A stretch of 64,000 nucleotides of DNA, taken from NCBI GenBank assembly GCA_021829645.1, contig JAKBPI010000003.1, forward strand, positions 1 to 64,000, written 5' to 3'. The DNA comes from Actinomycetes bacterium (GTDB lineage Bacteria; Actinomycetota; Acidimicrobiia; Acidimicrobiales; Bog-793). This document shows, one piece after another, positions 30,878 to 41,563 of this stretch; the first letter of the stretch is position 1; each line of letters starts with the position of its first letter. A program made the translations under genes and the position numbers. The notes under the pieces were generated by a model. It was not told the DNA's origin. It saw only the letters and a program-made list of their open reading frames with translations, and did no database searches.

Positions 30878-32361
30878 TGAAGGGCGCTACTCAGTTTATC
30901 GGCTGCAGCAATTCCATCGCTGATGCAGGCCGGTATGCCTATACCGTGATAGGAAGCTCCGGCAAGGGAGAGAGTGGGTATAGCTGCCGTCATGGAGTCA
31001 ATTTTCATAATTCTTTCGATGTGACCCGTATTGTATTGCGGAAAAGCATTTTCCCAGCGAAACAGCAAATTCTCAATTGGATCTTTGGCGATACCGAGTA
31101 TGGATTTGGTGTCTTTGATCATGGCGGAAGTAAGAGTTTCATCATCGAGTGTCGTGACACGGTCATCTGAGTAGTGACCGGCTGATATTTTTAACCATAC
31201 TTCGCCCGTATCTGAGAGGTGTGTCCATTTAGAGCTTAGAGTTGTCACTCCGGTGATGAGTTTTTTGGGCTTGCGGGCAACTAAAAATCCTGTGCCGTAA
31301 ATCGGAGGCATCTCATCAGCATTCCAGGCCGCCAGCAAAGTAGCTACGCTGGAAAAAGGTATTTCTTGGCACAGAGAAGCTATTTCCGGGAGCGCTTTTG
31401 CCAGCAAGTCAGCCGTAGCAAAAGCGGGCAGGGCCAGGATGAGGCCGTCAAAGTAAACTTTTTCTTCAGACATGTTATTTTGGCGGATAGAGACCTCCCA
31501 GTGTTTGGTGTCGCGTGGCAGCAAGGCTATCTCGGTTGCCTGTACTCCAAGTGAGATGTTGACACCGGCAGCAAGCAGATTTTCGGTGAGACTTTCCGTG
31601 AGGGAGGCCAGAGAAGTGTTCAAACCCAAGAAAGGTGGCGTAGTAGTTTTTAACTTTCCGCCGGGGGATGCCTGTCGCTTGTAGTTCCTTAGAGATAAGA
31701 CGATGCTTCTTTTTTCAGAAACTGCTCTGGCCAGTTCCGGTGTGGTCGCGGCAAAGGACAGGTGATTGATGTCTCCGGCGTTGATACCGGCAATCAAAGG
31801 CGCTATGAGGCGCTCAACCGTTTCTTTGCCAAGTCTTTTATTGAGTAGCCGGCCGATGCTTGGATCGGGATATCCGACCGGAGGAAGCGACGCCTCGGTG
31901 TTCTCCGCCGCATCGAGAAGAGCGGTAAAGCTCGGCAGCTTTGCCGGCCAAAAAAAGTCCGTTGCCGATCTCAGGGCCGATAGGGGGGAAACGATTTGGG
32001 AAGAAAGTACCGAGATAAGGTTTGTGGGAATTCCCAGTGCCAAATCTATGGGCAGTTTGCGAAGTTGTCCTCGCGAGTAAAGAGAAGCACCTTGTCGGGC
32101 AGGTGCTACCAAGTGTTCAGACAAATTGAGTTTTGAAGCGAGATCGACTGCCGAAGTGTTTCTCGTCAAAAAAGAATCCGGTCCTACGTCGACTTTTTTA
32201 CCCCTGAAGTCAACGGAATGTAATTTGCCACCGGTTCTGGAGGAAGTTTCAAGGAGGGTCACATTAAAAAGACCGTGTAGTTTATAAGCGGCACTTAGCC
32301 CAGTGATACCGGCTCCGATAATCAAAATGTCTTTTTTGTTTTGTCCTGTCTGACTCGGCAT
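30874..32361 (-). CDS. hemY: Protoporphyrinogen/coproporphyrinogen oxidase (HemY/HemG type)
   Basis: FAD motif 'DILIIGAGITGLSAAYKL', 'DVGPDSFL', C-terminal 'LSLAGASYHGIGIPACISDGIAAADKL'; adjacent to hemH and hemE. Confidence 0.88.
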   Translation of the reverse strand: MPSQTGQNKKDILIIGAGITGLSAAYKLHGLFNVTLLETSSRTGGKLHSVDFRGKKVDVGPDSFLTRNTSAVDLASKLNLSEHLVAPARQGASLYSRGQLRKLPIDLALGIPTNLISVLSSQIVSPLSALRSATDFFWPAKLPSFTALLDAAENTEASLPPVGYPDPSIGRLLNKRLGKETVERLIAPLIAGINAGDINHLSFAATTPELARAVSEKRSIVLSLRNYKRQASPGGKLKTTTPPFLGLNTSLASLTESLTENLLAAGVNISLGVQATEIALLPRDTKHWEVSIRQNNMSEEKVYFDGLILALPAFATADLLAKALPEIASLCQEIPFSSVATLLAAWNADEMPPIYGTGFLVARKPKKLITGVTTLSSKWTHLSDTGEVWLKISAGHYSDDRVTTLDDETLTSAMIKDTKSILGIAKDPIENLLFRWENAFPQYNTGHIERIMKIDSMTAAIPTLSLAGASYHGIGIPACISDGIAAADKLSSALQ

Positions 32362-32436
32362 ACCTCTCCCGGCTGGCTAAAGTTCATTTTAGTGTCAGTT
32401 GTATTTTTGCATGAAACGGCGCCAAGAATAGGCAAC

Positions 32437-33519
32437 CTACTCCTTTTCCGTCAGTGAAGTGTCATGAATTAATTGAGCTAACGAGTTCATGACAGAGATG
32501 TCGTCGTTGACGGACCGTGTCCTGGAAAGCGATACCGAAATTTTACCCGCTAAGTCTTGAGCGGCTATGTCTATGTCGTAAAGCACTTCCAGGTGATCAG
32601 ACATGAAACCAGCCGGGCAGATAATAATATTTCTTATGCCCCGTTCTCCCATGTCGCTTAGCACCTCCAAGATGTCAGGACCCAACCAAATTTGTGAAGT
32701 CCTTCCGGCACTCTGCCAGGCAATTTGCCATCCAATTTCTATGTCGGACTCTTCTGTATATGCGTAGAACCCTTTACGGAGTGCGGTGACATTATTTGTC
32801 ATCCTGTCAGCCATTTCGAAAAGCGGTATGAATTCATATTCAGAGCCCAGTCCGATTTGGCGGGCAATCTTTTCCGCCGTTGACCTGAGTTGTTCCGGAT
32901 AGGGATCCCCCATCGAAATAACTGTGGCGGGAAGGCTGTGGGCAGTAATTAAGACGACCATGCGCGACGGCTTTTTAGAGGCAGACGTATCATTTTCCGC
33001 TTTTCTGATGTCGGTAGCGTGAATGAGCACTTGAGACAGTATTTGGTTCGAGAGGAACTCTATGAGTGCTTCGTCCAAAGCAAAAGACTTGATAAATTGA
33101 CACTCAATTCCATGTCGGGAAGCTGCCTCTTGTGCTTTTGTCATGTATTCGCCTATGCTCAGCTGCGAGTAGTGAGGAGCAAAAACCATGCCTATAAAGG
33201 CTGTTATTCCTTCATCGGCAAAACCTTTGACCGCTTCTTCTATGGCGGGTTTTGAGTGTTTGGTTGCATAGAGGACAAAGTATTTTTCAGTATAGAGTTC
33301 TTCCAGGCGATCAGTAATTTTCTTAACCTGTGCCAATGTCCTTTCGGTCAATGGCGAGAGGCCACCTATCATCGCATATCTGTCGGAAAGCTCCGTCAAT
33401 TGTTCAGGGGTCGGAGGCCTACCTCGCCTTACGTCCGTATAAAACGGCAAGATATCATCTTGGGAGACGGGTGTGCCGTAAGACATGAGTAATACGCCTA
33501 TACGTTGATTTGTGTCCAT
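32437..33519 (-). CDS. hemH: Ferrochelatase
   Basis: 'GVLLMSYGTP', 'VVLITAHSLP', 'IICPAGFMSDHLEVLYDID'. Confidence 0.92.
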   Translation of the reverse strand: MDTNQRIGVLLMSYGTPVSQDDILPFYTDVRRGRPPTPEQLTELSDRYAMIGGLSPLTERTLAQVKKITDRLEELYTEKYFVLYATKHSKPAIEEAVKGFADEGITAFIGMVFAPHYSQLSIGEYMTKAQEAASRHGIECQFIKSFALDEALIEFLSNQILSQVLIHATDIRKAENDTSASKKPSRMVVLITAHSLPATVISMGDPYPEQLRSTAEKIARQIGLGSEYEFIPLFEMADRMTNNVTALRKGFYAYTEESDIEIGWQIAWQSAGRTSQIWLGPDILEVLSDMGERGIRNIIICPAGFMSDHLEVLYDIDIAAQDLAGKISVSLSRTRSVNDDISVMNSLAQLIHDTSLTEKE

Positions 33520-33560
33520 TTTTAAACCTTTTGGTATCTGAGTTTTCCTTATGTTCTATA

Positions 33561-34661
33561 TTACGGTTGGACGTCATCGGAAGTCGAATCATAATTCCTG
33601 ACGAAATCTACCAATCGCGTCAAGGTATCGGGATCGGTTTCGGGTAACACCCCGTGTCCCAAGTTGAAGATATGACCGCGGTGAAAAGAAGGAGAGACGC
33701 TTTTCTCATGCGGTGCACTTCGGCGTTTTGCATCTCGTAAAATTCTGCCGGCTTCTCTGGCTACCGTATCAAAAGAGGTCAGACAGATAGCGGGGTCTAA
33801 ATTTCCCTGAATGGCTTGATTTTCGCTGAGCAAGGGCGAGACTTTATCTAAGGGGATGCGCCAGTCAACAGAGAGGACATCGGGACCTGTCGATGCCATG
33901 AGATCCAAGATAGCGCTGGTGCCTACGCCAAAGTGAATTTTAGGCAAGGAAGTGCCGAAATTTTTTGTCAATGCGTCAAAGATTTTTTTTGAAAACGGCC
34001 ATACGTATTCCTGGTAATCATATCTGGAAAGAGATCCGGCCCAGGAATCAAACAGCTGTATAGCATGGACACCTGCCGTGATCTGAGCCGAAAGACTGGC
34101 AATAATAAGGTCGGACAGCTTATCCATCAATGGCGACCAAAACTCCGGGAGCGTATGCATAAGCGTTTTTGTTTTGATGAAATTTCTGGACGGCTTACCT
34201 TCTACTAAGTAAGAGGCTATCGTGAAAGGTGCTCCGGCAAATCCTATTATCGGAACGCGGCAGTCTTTTTTCAGTAAAGCTATTGTTTCTTGAACGTAAG
34301 GGGCATCCTCTTCCGGCTCATATTTTCTGATGCGATCGAGATCGGACACCTTGGCAAAAGGTTTTTCTATCACCGGCCCCACATTCGGTAAAATATCCAG
34401 TTCTAGGCCTATTGCCTTCAGAGGAACCATGATGTCTGAGAATAAGACTGCGGCATCTACGTCATATCTTTTGACCGGTTGCAGAGTGAGTTCTGCTGCC
34501 AACTCCGGATTTTTGACGGTTTCTAAGATGGATAGAGTTCCGCGTGCCAGGCGGTATTCCGGCAATGACCGGCCGGCTTGGCGCATGAACCAAACGGGAG
34601 TGCGGTCCACCGGTTGATTCAGGCATGCTTTGATAAAACGTGAGTTGTCGGGTGAGTCCAT
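33561..34661 (-). CDS. hemE: Uroporphyrinogen decarboxylase
   Basis: 'RTPVWFMRQAGRSLPEYR', 'AAVLFSDIMVPLKAIGL', 'IIGFAGAPFTIASYLVEG', 'FNLGHGVLPETDPDTL'. Confidence 0.96.
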   Translation of the reverse strand: MDSPDNSRFIKACLNQPVDRTPVWFMRQAGRSLPEYRLARGTLSILETVKNPELAAELTLQPVKRYDVDAAVLFSDIMVPLKAIGLELDILPNVGPVIEKPFAKVSDLDRIRKYEPEEDAPYVQETIALLKKDCRVPIIGFAGAPFTIASYLVEGKPSRNFIKTKTLMHTLPEFWSPLMDKLSDLIIASLSAQITAGVHAIQLFDSWAGSLSRYDYQEYVWPFSKKIFDALTKNFGTSLPKIHFGVGTSAILDLMASTGPDVLSVDWRIPLDKVSPLLSENQAIQGNLDPAICLTSFDTVAREAGRILRDAKRRSAPHEKSVSPSFHRGHIFNLGHGVLPETDPDTLTRLVDFVRNYDSTSDDVQP

Positions 34662-34950
34662 TGAGCGTCCTTATTTTTAGTACAAAAGTCTTCTTTGAAA
34701 GAATTGATTCCAAGGGCAACTTTTAGCAGAAGTATCCAAAACGGCAGTATCGTTGTGGTTCGTTTGTGTCGTATAAATATTATTTAAAAATTTTATCGAA
34801 TTTTTTCCAATTTGTTTTGTCTTAGTTTGCATAAGTGTCATAAATCAGGCTACTCTTTTTGGATATTGCCCATTAGTTCATCATGGTACAAAATCATGGT
34901 GGTTATAATGACAAATAAGCAAATGTAAGAACTCAGAAAGCGAAACAGTT

Positions 34951-35562
34951 GTGACAGACATAGTTGTGCCCGGTCAAGGACAACCCAGTGTAGCACCTGC
35001 GGCTAGTCATGCCAAGCAGGAAAGACCGCAACTCCTGGCGGTAGGCGTAATTATTTGGCTCGGCTCGGAATTTATGTTCTTTAGTGGTCTTTTTGCGGCG
35101 TTCTTTACCATAAGAGCTCACGCTACGGTCTGGCCGCCTCCCGGGACAAAGCTCGATACTTATCAGGCTCTCGCCTTTACCTTTGTGCTCTTGGCTTCCT
35201 CTCCGACAATGCAGCTGGGAGTTTGGGCACAGGAACGCGGTGAGCGCGCTAAAGCAAGAGCCTGGATTGTGATCAGTTTTTTGCTTGGAGCGGCATTTGT
35301 CGCCAATCAGGCATATGAATGGAAGACACTGCCTTTCAGACCCAGCACAAACGCTTATGGATCGCTCTTTTACCTCATGAGCGGTTTGCACGGTTTGCAC
35401 GTTATTTTGGGCCTCGTGGCGATGATATTTTTGCTGATACGTTTGTCTGGTCCAAAAGGTGATCCGGGAGAGACACCGGTATTTCAAGCCGTGAGTTACT
35501 ATTGGCACTTTGTGGACATAGTCTGGATAGCGCTTTTCAGTTGTCTGTTTTTACTTTCGTAG
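34951..35562 (+). CDS. ctaE: Cytochrome c oxidase subunit III
   Basis: 'WLGSEFMFFSGLFAAFFTIRA', 'SGLHGLHVILGLVAM', 'YWHFVDIVWIALF'. Confidence 0.92.
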   Translation: MTDIVVPGQGQPSVAPAASHAKQERPQLLAVGVIIWLGSEFMFFSGLFAAFFTIRAHATVWPPPGTKLDTYQALAFTFVLLASSPTMQLGVWAQERGERAKARAWIVISFLLGAAFVANQAYEWKTLPFRPSTNAYGSLFYLMSGLHGLHVILGLVAMIFLLIRLSGPKGDPGETPVFQAVSYYWHFVDIVWIALFSCLFLLS

Positions 35563-35595
35563 GCGATGACGTATACGTCTGCCAAGCGTTGATTT

Positions 35596-36579
35596 TTGCC
35601 CTATTGGGAAAAGGTTTCTGAAGTATTTTGTGGTATATGGATTGGAGTCGCATTGATTGAGGCCATAAAGAAAAGGATAAAAATCCATTTCAAGGCTATA
35701 GTAAAATATAATAAGGTCGCCGGATTGCTGGTTTTTGCTCTGGCTCCTGTTTTGCTTACCCAATTTTTAGTCGCACTTCCGGCCGTGGCTTCCGTCGGCT
35801 CACACCTGAGCCGTCATGAGTCCCAAAGACAGAGCAACATGAGCCAAGCCACAGCCGCAGCGGCAGCGGGAGCCAAGACCCCGCAGTTGCAAGAGGGTCG
35901 AACGCTTTTTGACGAAAATTGTTCCAGCTGCCACGGGGTTGATGCCGCCGGATCTAAGCTCGCTCCCGGTTTGCATGGCTTGGGTGCCGGAGTAGTGAAT
36001 CTGTGGGTATCGTCGGGTTGGATGCCTCTTGCCAATCCCGGAGCCGAACCGGCCAGAAAACCGGCCCTTTTTGATCTACAGCAGACCAATGCCATAAGTG
36101 ACTATGTGGCAAGTCTCTCTCGTGGCGGTATTCCTATACTCTATCCGAACCTCAAAGGAGCCAGTGTCACGGAAGGTTTTTCAATTTTTGCGTTGAACTG
36201 TGCACCCTGTCACACCATTACGGGCGCCGGTGACGCTCTTTCCAATGGTCTTTACGCACCACCTCTGCACGGTCTTACTTCTACTCAGGTGGCAGAAGCC
36301 GTCAGATCCGGTCCCAACAATATGCCGGTCTTTTCTACCGGGGTCATATCAAAAAGCCAGTTGAAAGATCTTGTGGCATACGTAACCAAGTACATAGAAC
36401 ACCCGGACAATCCGGGCGGCGTAGGTCTTGGCGGCGTAGGTCCGGTGGCTGAAGGATTTATAGGTCTTTTTGTCGGAGTCGGTCTTTGTCTGCTGGTAGC
36501 TTTTTGGATAGGCGACAGAACGGAAAAAGAAGAAGATAAAGGTCACAAGAAGTCAGAAACAGGAGTACAACATGCCTGA
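35596..36579 (+). CDS. qcrC: Diheme cytochrome c subunit of the bc1 (bcc) complex
   Basis: Two CxxCH motifs ('CSSCHG', 'CAPCHT'), C-terminal TM, position ctaE-qcrC-qcrA-qcrB. Confidence 0.92.
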   Translation: MPYWEKVSEVFCGIWIGVALIEAIKKRIKIHFKAIVKYNKVAGLLVFALAPVLLTQFLVALPAVASVGSHLSRHESQRQSNMSQATAAAAAGAKTPQLQEGRTLFDENCSSCHGVDAAGSKLAPGLHGLGAGVVNLWVSSGWMPLANPGAEPARKPALFDLQQTNAISDYVASLSRGGIPILYPNLKGASVTEGFSIFALNCAPCHTITGAGDALSNGLYAPPLHGLTSTQVAEAVRSGPNNMPVFSTGVISKSQLKDLVAYVTKYIEHPDNPGGVGLGGVGPVAEGFIGLFVGVGLCLLVAFWIGDRTEKEEDKGHKKSETGVQHA

Positions 36580-37504
36580 TGTAACCGAGGAGCATCCCAA
36601 TCTGGAGTCAGTTTCTCTCGATGCCCCCCAATTCGAAGTAGCGGCAAAAAACGTTAAGCGAACGGAATACGTTACTTTTGGGGCTTTTATTCTGGGCTTT
36701 ATTGGATTTGCTGCTTTTGGAGCGGCTTACACCCAAAACGCACCCACTTATATGCTGGGTCTTACTATAGGACTGGGTCTGTTTTTCTTTGGATTCGGTT
36801 TAGTGAGTTGGGGTAAGTATTTGATGCCGCAAGGTCCTTTTTCCGAGCCACGACCTTTGATGGAAACGACGGAGCAGGAAAGAGAACTGCTCAAAGCCGA
36901 TTTTACTTCCAGAGGTAAAGTTGCCATAAAAAGACGCAGTTTTCTGGTCAAGGCGATGGCAGCAGCCGGCGGCGTTTTTGGGATTGTGGCGGCATTCCCT
37001 CTTATCAGATCTCTCGGGCCTTTGCCAAAGAATTCCCTGATGACCACCAAATGGCGGAAAGGCTCTTATCTCACGACAATCTACGGGGACAAGGTACGCC
37101 CGTCCGATCTGGAAGTCGGCGGGATAGTAACAGTATTCCCGGAAGATGATTTAGGGTCGGCTATTTCGCAGACTATCCTGCTGAGAGTCAAAGAGAGCGG
37201 TCCTATTGTAACGATGCCGGGAAGAGAAAATTGGGCCCCCGATGGCTTCGTGGCTTATTCAAAAGTCTGCACCCATGCCGGATGCCCGGTAGGTCTTTAC
37301 GAACACTTGGAGCAGCTACTGGTCTGCCCGTGTCACCAGTCTATGTTTAACGTAAAAGACGGAGCCATGCCGGTTTTCGGTCCGGCACCCAGACCTCTTC
37401 CGCAGTTGCCCATCTATATCGATTCCGACGGATACTTTAGGGCCAGAGCCGGTTATGACGAACCCATCGGTCCGGGCTTTTGGACAAGAGGCGGTACGGC
37501 ATGA
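36572..37504 (+). CDS. qcrA: Rieske iron-sulfur subunit
   Basis: 'CTHAGCPVGLYEHLEQLLVCPCHQSMFNV', N-terminal TMs. Confidence 0.93.
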   Translation: MPDVTEEHPNLESVSLDAPQFEVAAKNVKRTEYVTFGAFILGFIGFAAFGAAYTQNAPTYMLGLTIGLGLFFFGFGLVSWGKYLMPQGPFSEPRPLMETTEQERELLKADFTSRGKVAIKRRSFLVKAMAAAGGVFGIVAAFPLIRSLGPLPKNSLMTTKWRKGSYLTTIYGDKVRPSDLEVGGIVTVFPEDDLGSAISQTILLRVKESGPIVTMPGRENWAPDGFVAYSKVCTHAGCPVGLYEHLEQLLVCPCHQSMFNVKDGAMPVFGPAPRPLPQLPIYIDSDGYFRARAGYDEPIGPGFWTRGGTA

Positions 37505-39003
37505 TTGATGCCATATATAACTGGATAGATAATCGTCTTGCCCTTTCAAAATCAGGCAGACATCTTCTCAATAAAATTTTCCCCGACCACTGGTCTTTTA
37601 TGATAGGTGAGATTGCACTCTATTCCTTTATCGTGCTGCTCATCTCGGGTGTTTTTCTGACCCTTTACTTCGTGCCTTCAGAGGCCATGACGATTTATCA
37701 CGGTGCCTACAAGCCTTTGGACGGCATGCGTGTTTCCCAAGCATACGCTTCAACCATCAACATATCTTTTGGGGTACGCGGCGGTCTGTTCATGCGCCAG
37801 TTGCACCACTGGGCAGCCAACATATTTGTCGGTTCTATTGTGGTACACATGCTGAGGGTATTCTTCACGGGAGCTTTCCGTCGTCCCAGGGAAGCTAACT
37901 GGATGATAGGTGCCACTCTGCTTATCTTAGCTATTTTCAACGGATTCTTGGGCTATTCAATTCCGGACGACTTAGTGTCCGGTACCGGTATCAGAATTGC
38001 CTTTTCCATTCTGGAATCAATACCTTTTGTCGGTACCAACTTAGCGTTCTTCCTTTTCGGCGGGAATTATCCGGGGACAGACATCATTCCCAGATTCTTT
38101 ATCCTGCACGTTCTGATACTGCCTCTCGTCATCCTGGGACTTCTGGCAGCTCACTTGGGCATGCTAGTTAAGCATAAGCACACCCAGTTCAAAGGACGCG
38201 GTGCTCGTAACGATAACGTGGTGGGCTCTCCCCTATGGCCAAACTATGCCGCCAAAGCGGGAGGATTCTTCTTCCTGACCACCGGTGTAACAGCCATATT
38301 GGCGGCCCTTGTTCAGATCAACCCTATCTGGCAATACGGTCCCTATGTGCCCTACAAAGTGAGCTATGCCGTGCAGCCGGACTGGTATATGGGTTGGCTG
38401 GACGGAGCCTTACGTGTCATGCCTTCCTGGGAAATACACTTACCCGGACACATGATACCGAACGTATTCTTCCCCGGCATCTTGCTGCCCGGTGTCACAT
38501 TTACCCTCATCTACTTATGGCCTTTTATTGAGTCCAAATTTATTACCCACGACTATGCCGAGCATCATCTCTTGGATAAACCCAGAGATAATCCGATGCG
38601 CACGGCGATAGGTGCGGCAGTGTTCGCTTTCTACTTCGTGCTCTTCGGAGCAAGCTCTACCGACGTACTGGCTAATTACCTTCAGGTGTCACTAAATGTA
38701 GTGCTTTGGGCGTTCAGAATTGCCTGTATCGTAGTTCCGATTGTGGTATTCCCGGTAGCATACAAAATATGCCTTGAATTACAGCATCTGCCGGAAGCCG
38801 GCAAGAGAAAGCGTCATATGATCATCGTCCGTGACGAAGAGGGAGCTTACCATTCCGTGGATTCAGAAGAATACCCCGGATACGTCACCCCGGAGCTAGC
38901 GCCGGTTCAAATAGAAGAAGTGGACTTGAGTCCGGAGATAAGTGCCCTCAATGCTACGGCAACTCCCAAAGATACGGGTGTGTATAAAATTCCGAGAGAC
39001 TAG
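37501..39003 (+). CDS. qcrB: Cytochrome b subunit of the bc1 complex
   Basis: 'RQLHHWAANIFVGSIVVHMLRVFFTGAFRRPREANWMIG', 'YSIPDDLVSGTG'; ATG at 37501 chosen over ORF start 37480. Confidence 0.93.
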   Translation: MIDAIYNWIDNRLALSKSGRHLLNKIFPDHWSFMIGEIALYSFIVLLISGVFLTLYFVPSEAMTIYHGAYKPLDGMRVSQAYASTINISFGVRGGLFMRQLHHWAANIFVGSIVVHMLRVFFTGAFRRPREANWMIGATLLILAIFNGFLGYSIPDDLVSGTGIRIAFSILESIPFVGTNLAFFLFGGNYPGTDIIPRFFILHVLILPLVILGLLAAHLGMLVKHKHTQFKGRGARNDNVVGSPLWPNYAAKAGGFFFLTTGVTAILAALVQINPIWQYGPYVPYKVSYAVQPDWYMGWLDGALRVMPSWEIHLPGHMIPNVFFPGILLPGVTFTLIYLWPFIESKFITHDYAEHHLLDKPRDNPMRTAIGAAVFAFYFVLFGASSTDVLANYLQVSLNVVLWAFRIACIVVPIVVFPVAYKICLELQHLPEAGKRKRHMIIVRDEEGAYHSVDSEEYPGYVTPELAPVQIEEVDLSPEISALNATATPKDTGVYKIPRD

Positions 39004-39032
39004 AGATCTGACTTTGTCTTGAGCTAAAACTT

Positions 39033-39064
39033 TGAAAGGGTCTTAGGACCCTTTCATTTTTTTT
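39033..39064 (+). terminator. Rho-independent terminator after qcrB
   Basis: tgaaagggtc-ttag-gaccctttca followed by tttttttt. Confidence 0.85.
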
Positions 39065-39086
39065 GACCCCTATGTACGATAGGGCA

Positions 39087-39380
39087 ATGTGTTTAGGTAT
39101 CCCGGGTCAAATAACAGATGTGCTAGACGAGCACTACGCAATTGTCGACGTTGGCGGGGCCAAACGTAAAATCAATACGGACTTGGCGGGCAACGGCACT
39201 CTAAAGAGCGGAGAGTGGTTGCTCATCCACGTGGGCTTTGCCTTAGCCGTTATCGATGAAGCAGAAGCCAAGGCAACGCTTGCCTTACTTGAAGAAATGG
39301 AAGATGTCTACACTCAAGAACTACAGGCGCTCGCTGAATCACAGGTTCATCAGGCATCCGATGCAGAGGATACGCCGTGA
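39087..39380 (+). CDS. hypC: Hydrogenase maturation chaperone HypC
   Basis: Starts 'MCLGIPGQITDVLDEHYAIVDVGGAKRKIN' (N-terminal MC required by HypC). Confidence 0.93.
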   Translation: MCLGIPGQITDVLDEHYAIVDVGGAKRKINTDLAGNGTLKSGEWLLIHVGFALAVIDEAEAKATLALLEEMEDVYTQELQALAESQVHQASDAEDTP

Positions 39381-40504
39381 AGTACGTTGATGAGTACAGA
39401 GAACAGACTAAAGCGGCGGCACTGTCCGAAAAGATCAGGGAAATAACTCCTCTGGATTCCCACTATAAAATTATGGAAATTTGCGGTGGGCATACGCATA
39501 CCATTTATAAATACGGAATCGAGAGCTATCTCCCGGACAATATTCACTTAGTTCACGGCCCGGGCTGTCCTGTTTGCGTGATACCACTGGGGCGAGTGGA
39601 TGATGCCATTGCAATTAGTTTGCAGGACGTCATTTTCACCTGTTTTGGAGACATGATAAGAGTTCCCGGCAATAAGCGTTCCCTGGGGGATGCCAAAGCA
39701 CAGGGCGCCGATGTTCGTATAGTGTATTCACCTCTCGATGCTTTGCATATCGCAGAACAAAACCCATCCAGGCAAGTAGTCTTTTTAGCTATAGGATTTG
39801 AAACCACTGCTCCCGCTACGGCAATAGCACTTAAGCGTGCCAAAGCAATGCGGATCTCCAATTTTTCAGTCTTTTGTAACCACGTGACGATCATACCTCC
39901 TCTTGTGGCGATATTGGACAGTGAAAATGTTGAGATAGATGCTTTTATAGGTCCCGGACACGTGGCAGCCGTCACCGGCAGTCGCATATTTGCACAGATC
40001 ACCGAGACGTATGCCACTCCCGTGGTTGTCTCAGGTTTTGAGCCTCTCGACGTTTTGCAGTCAGTTTATATGCTTGTCAAGCAATTTCACGAGGGGGTAA
40101 GAAAAGTGGAAAACCAATACAGCAGAGTTGTGAGTTATGGCGGTAATCCAGTAGCACTGCGTGTGATGGAAGAGACCATGGAAGTCCGTCCGTATTTTGA
40201 ATGGCGCGGACTCGGTACAATTTCCAATTCCGGCTTAAAAATCAACAGTGAATACGCTGACTTTGATGCCGAAAATAGATTTAGTATTCCAGGCACCGAA
40301 GTCAAAGAGCCGCGTGCATGTCAGTGTGGTCAGGTTTTACAAGGCAAAATTAAACCATATGAATGTAAAGTGTTTGGAAAAGCTTGTACTCCAGAGAAAC
40401 CTATAGGGACCTGCATGGTTTCCGCAGAAGGGGCATGCGCTGCTTATTATAACTATGGGAGATTCATGGAGATTAATGCAAAATTAGTTAAGTCCACAAA
40501 GTAA
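39377..40504 (+). CDS. hypD: Hydrogenase maturation protein HypD
   Basis: 'IMEICGGHTHTIYKYGIESYLP', 'VHGPGCPVCVIP', C-terminal FeS cysteines. Confidence 0.95.
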   Translation: MKYVDEYREQTKAAALSEKIREITPLDSHYKIMEICGGHTHTIYKYGIESYLPDNIHLVHGPGCPVCVIPLGRVDDAIAISLQDVIFTCFGDMIRVPGNKRSLGDAKAQGADVRIVYSPLDALHIAEQNPSRQVVFLAIGFETTAPATAIALKRAKAMRISNFSVFCNHVTIIPPLVAILDSENVEIDAFIGPGHVAAVTGSRIFAQITETYATPVVVSGFEPLDVLQSVYMLVKQFHEGVRKVENQYSRVVSYGGNPVALRVMEETMEVRPYFEWRGLGTISNSGLKINSEYADFDAENRFSIPGTEVKEPRACQCGQVLQGKIKPYECKVFGKACTPEKPIGTCMVSAEGACAAYYNYGRFMEINAKLVKSTK

Positions 40505-40519
40505 ATGGAAGGTATATAG

Positions 40520-41563
40520 ATGCCTCTTGCAAAGCAAATAAGTGACACGAAAAAAAAATTCATTACTATGCCTGTGGGTTCGGGCGGAAAAGCCACAAAA
40601 ACATTTATCAATACTCTGCTTTTGCCGAGATTTGCCAATGCCCGGCTCAACGTCTTAGGTGACGGAGCGCTGCTGGATACTTCGGGAGACAGGCTTGCGT
40701 TTACGACAGATTCTTTTGTGGTCTCGCCGCTCATTTTTCCAGGCGGTTCTATAGGAGATTTAGCCGTCAATGGCACATTAAATGACCTGGCCGCTTGCGG
40801 TGCTAAACCTCTTGCTTTGTCACTGTCGCTAATTTTGGAAGAAGGCCTGTCTCTTGTGGTATTGGAAGAGGTTTTGGATTCGATCCAAGCTGCACTAAAC
40901 AAAGCCGGTGTGGAGATTGTCACGGGGGATACCAAAGTTGTGGAGAAGGGAAAAGCCGATGGATGCTATATCAATACTTCCGGTATAGGTATTGTGCATC
41001 AAAATTCACGCAATTTGGGTCCGAAGAATATTTCCGTAGGGGACGACATCATCGTTACCGGACCGATCGGAGATCACGGAACGGCAATTATGCTGGAGCG
41101 TGGCAATCTGGGTATAGAGGCCGACGTAAAATCGGATACGGTAGCTCTGGCGGAGCCGTTGGGCGCCCTGATGGATCAATACGGCTTGTCGCTGCACGCG
41201 ATGCGAGATCCCACCAGAGGAGGACTGGCCACCGTACTCAACGAAATGGCTGAAAGTTCAAACGTGGGTATCGAAATAGATGAGTCACAAGTGCCTGTGC
41301 GCGATGAGGTGCGAGCTGTGGCTGATTTATTGGGGATAGACCCTCTTTATATAGCTTCGGAAGGTCGAATGGTAATTTTTGTGAATCCGGAAGAGACGGA
41401 AAATATTGTAAAAATCTTAAAAAGCTATCCGGAATCTGAAAACATGGCAGTGATTGGGAAGGCTGTAGCAGAGCACCCCGGTTTTGTTTTGCAAAATACT
41501 TCTTTCGGAGGTCAACGGATAATAGATTTATTGACAGGTGATCCGCTGCCAAGAATTTGTTGA
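40520..41563 (+). CDS. hypE: Hydrogenase maturation protein HypE
   Basis: AIRS-like fold motifs 'FTTDSFVVSPLIFPGGSIGDLAVNGTLNDLAACGA', C-terminal 'PLPRIC'. Confidence 0.95.
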   Translation: MPLAKQISDTKKKFITMPVGSGGKATKTFINTLLLPRFANARLNVLGDGALLDTSGDRLAFTTDSFVVSPLIFPGGSIGDLAVNGTLNDLAACGAKPLALSLSLILEEGLSLVVLEEVLDSIQAALNKAGVEIVTGDTKVVEKGKADGCYINTSGIGIVHQNSRNLGPKNISVGDDIIVTGPIGDHGTAIMLERGNLGIEADVKSDTVALAEPLGALMDQYGLSLHAMRDPTRGGLATVLNEMAESSNVGIEIDESQVPVRDEVRAVADLLGIDPLYIASEGRMVIFVNPEETENIVKILKSYPESENMAVIGKAVAEHPGFVLQNTSFGGQRIIDLLTGDPLPRIC

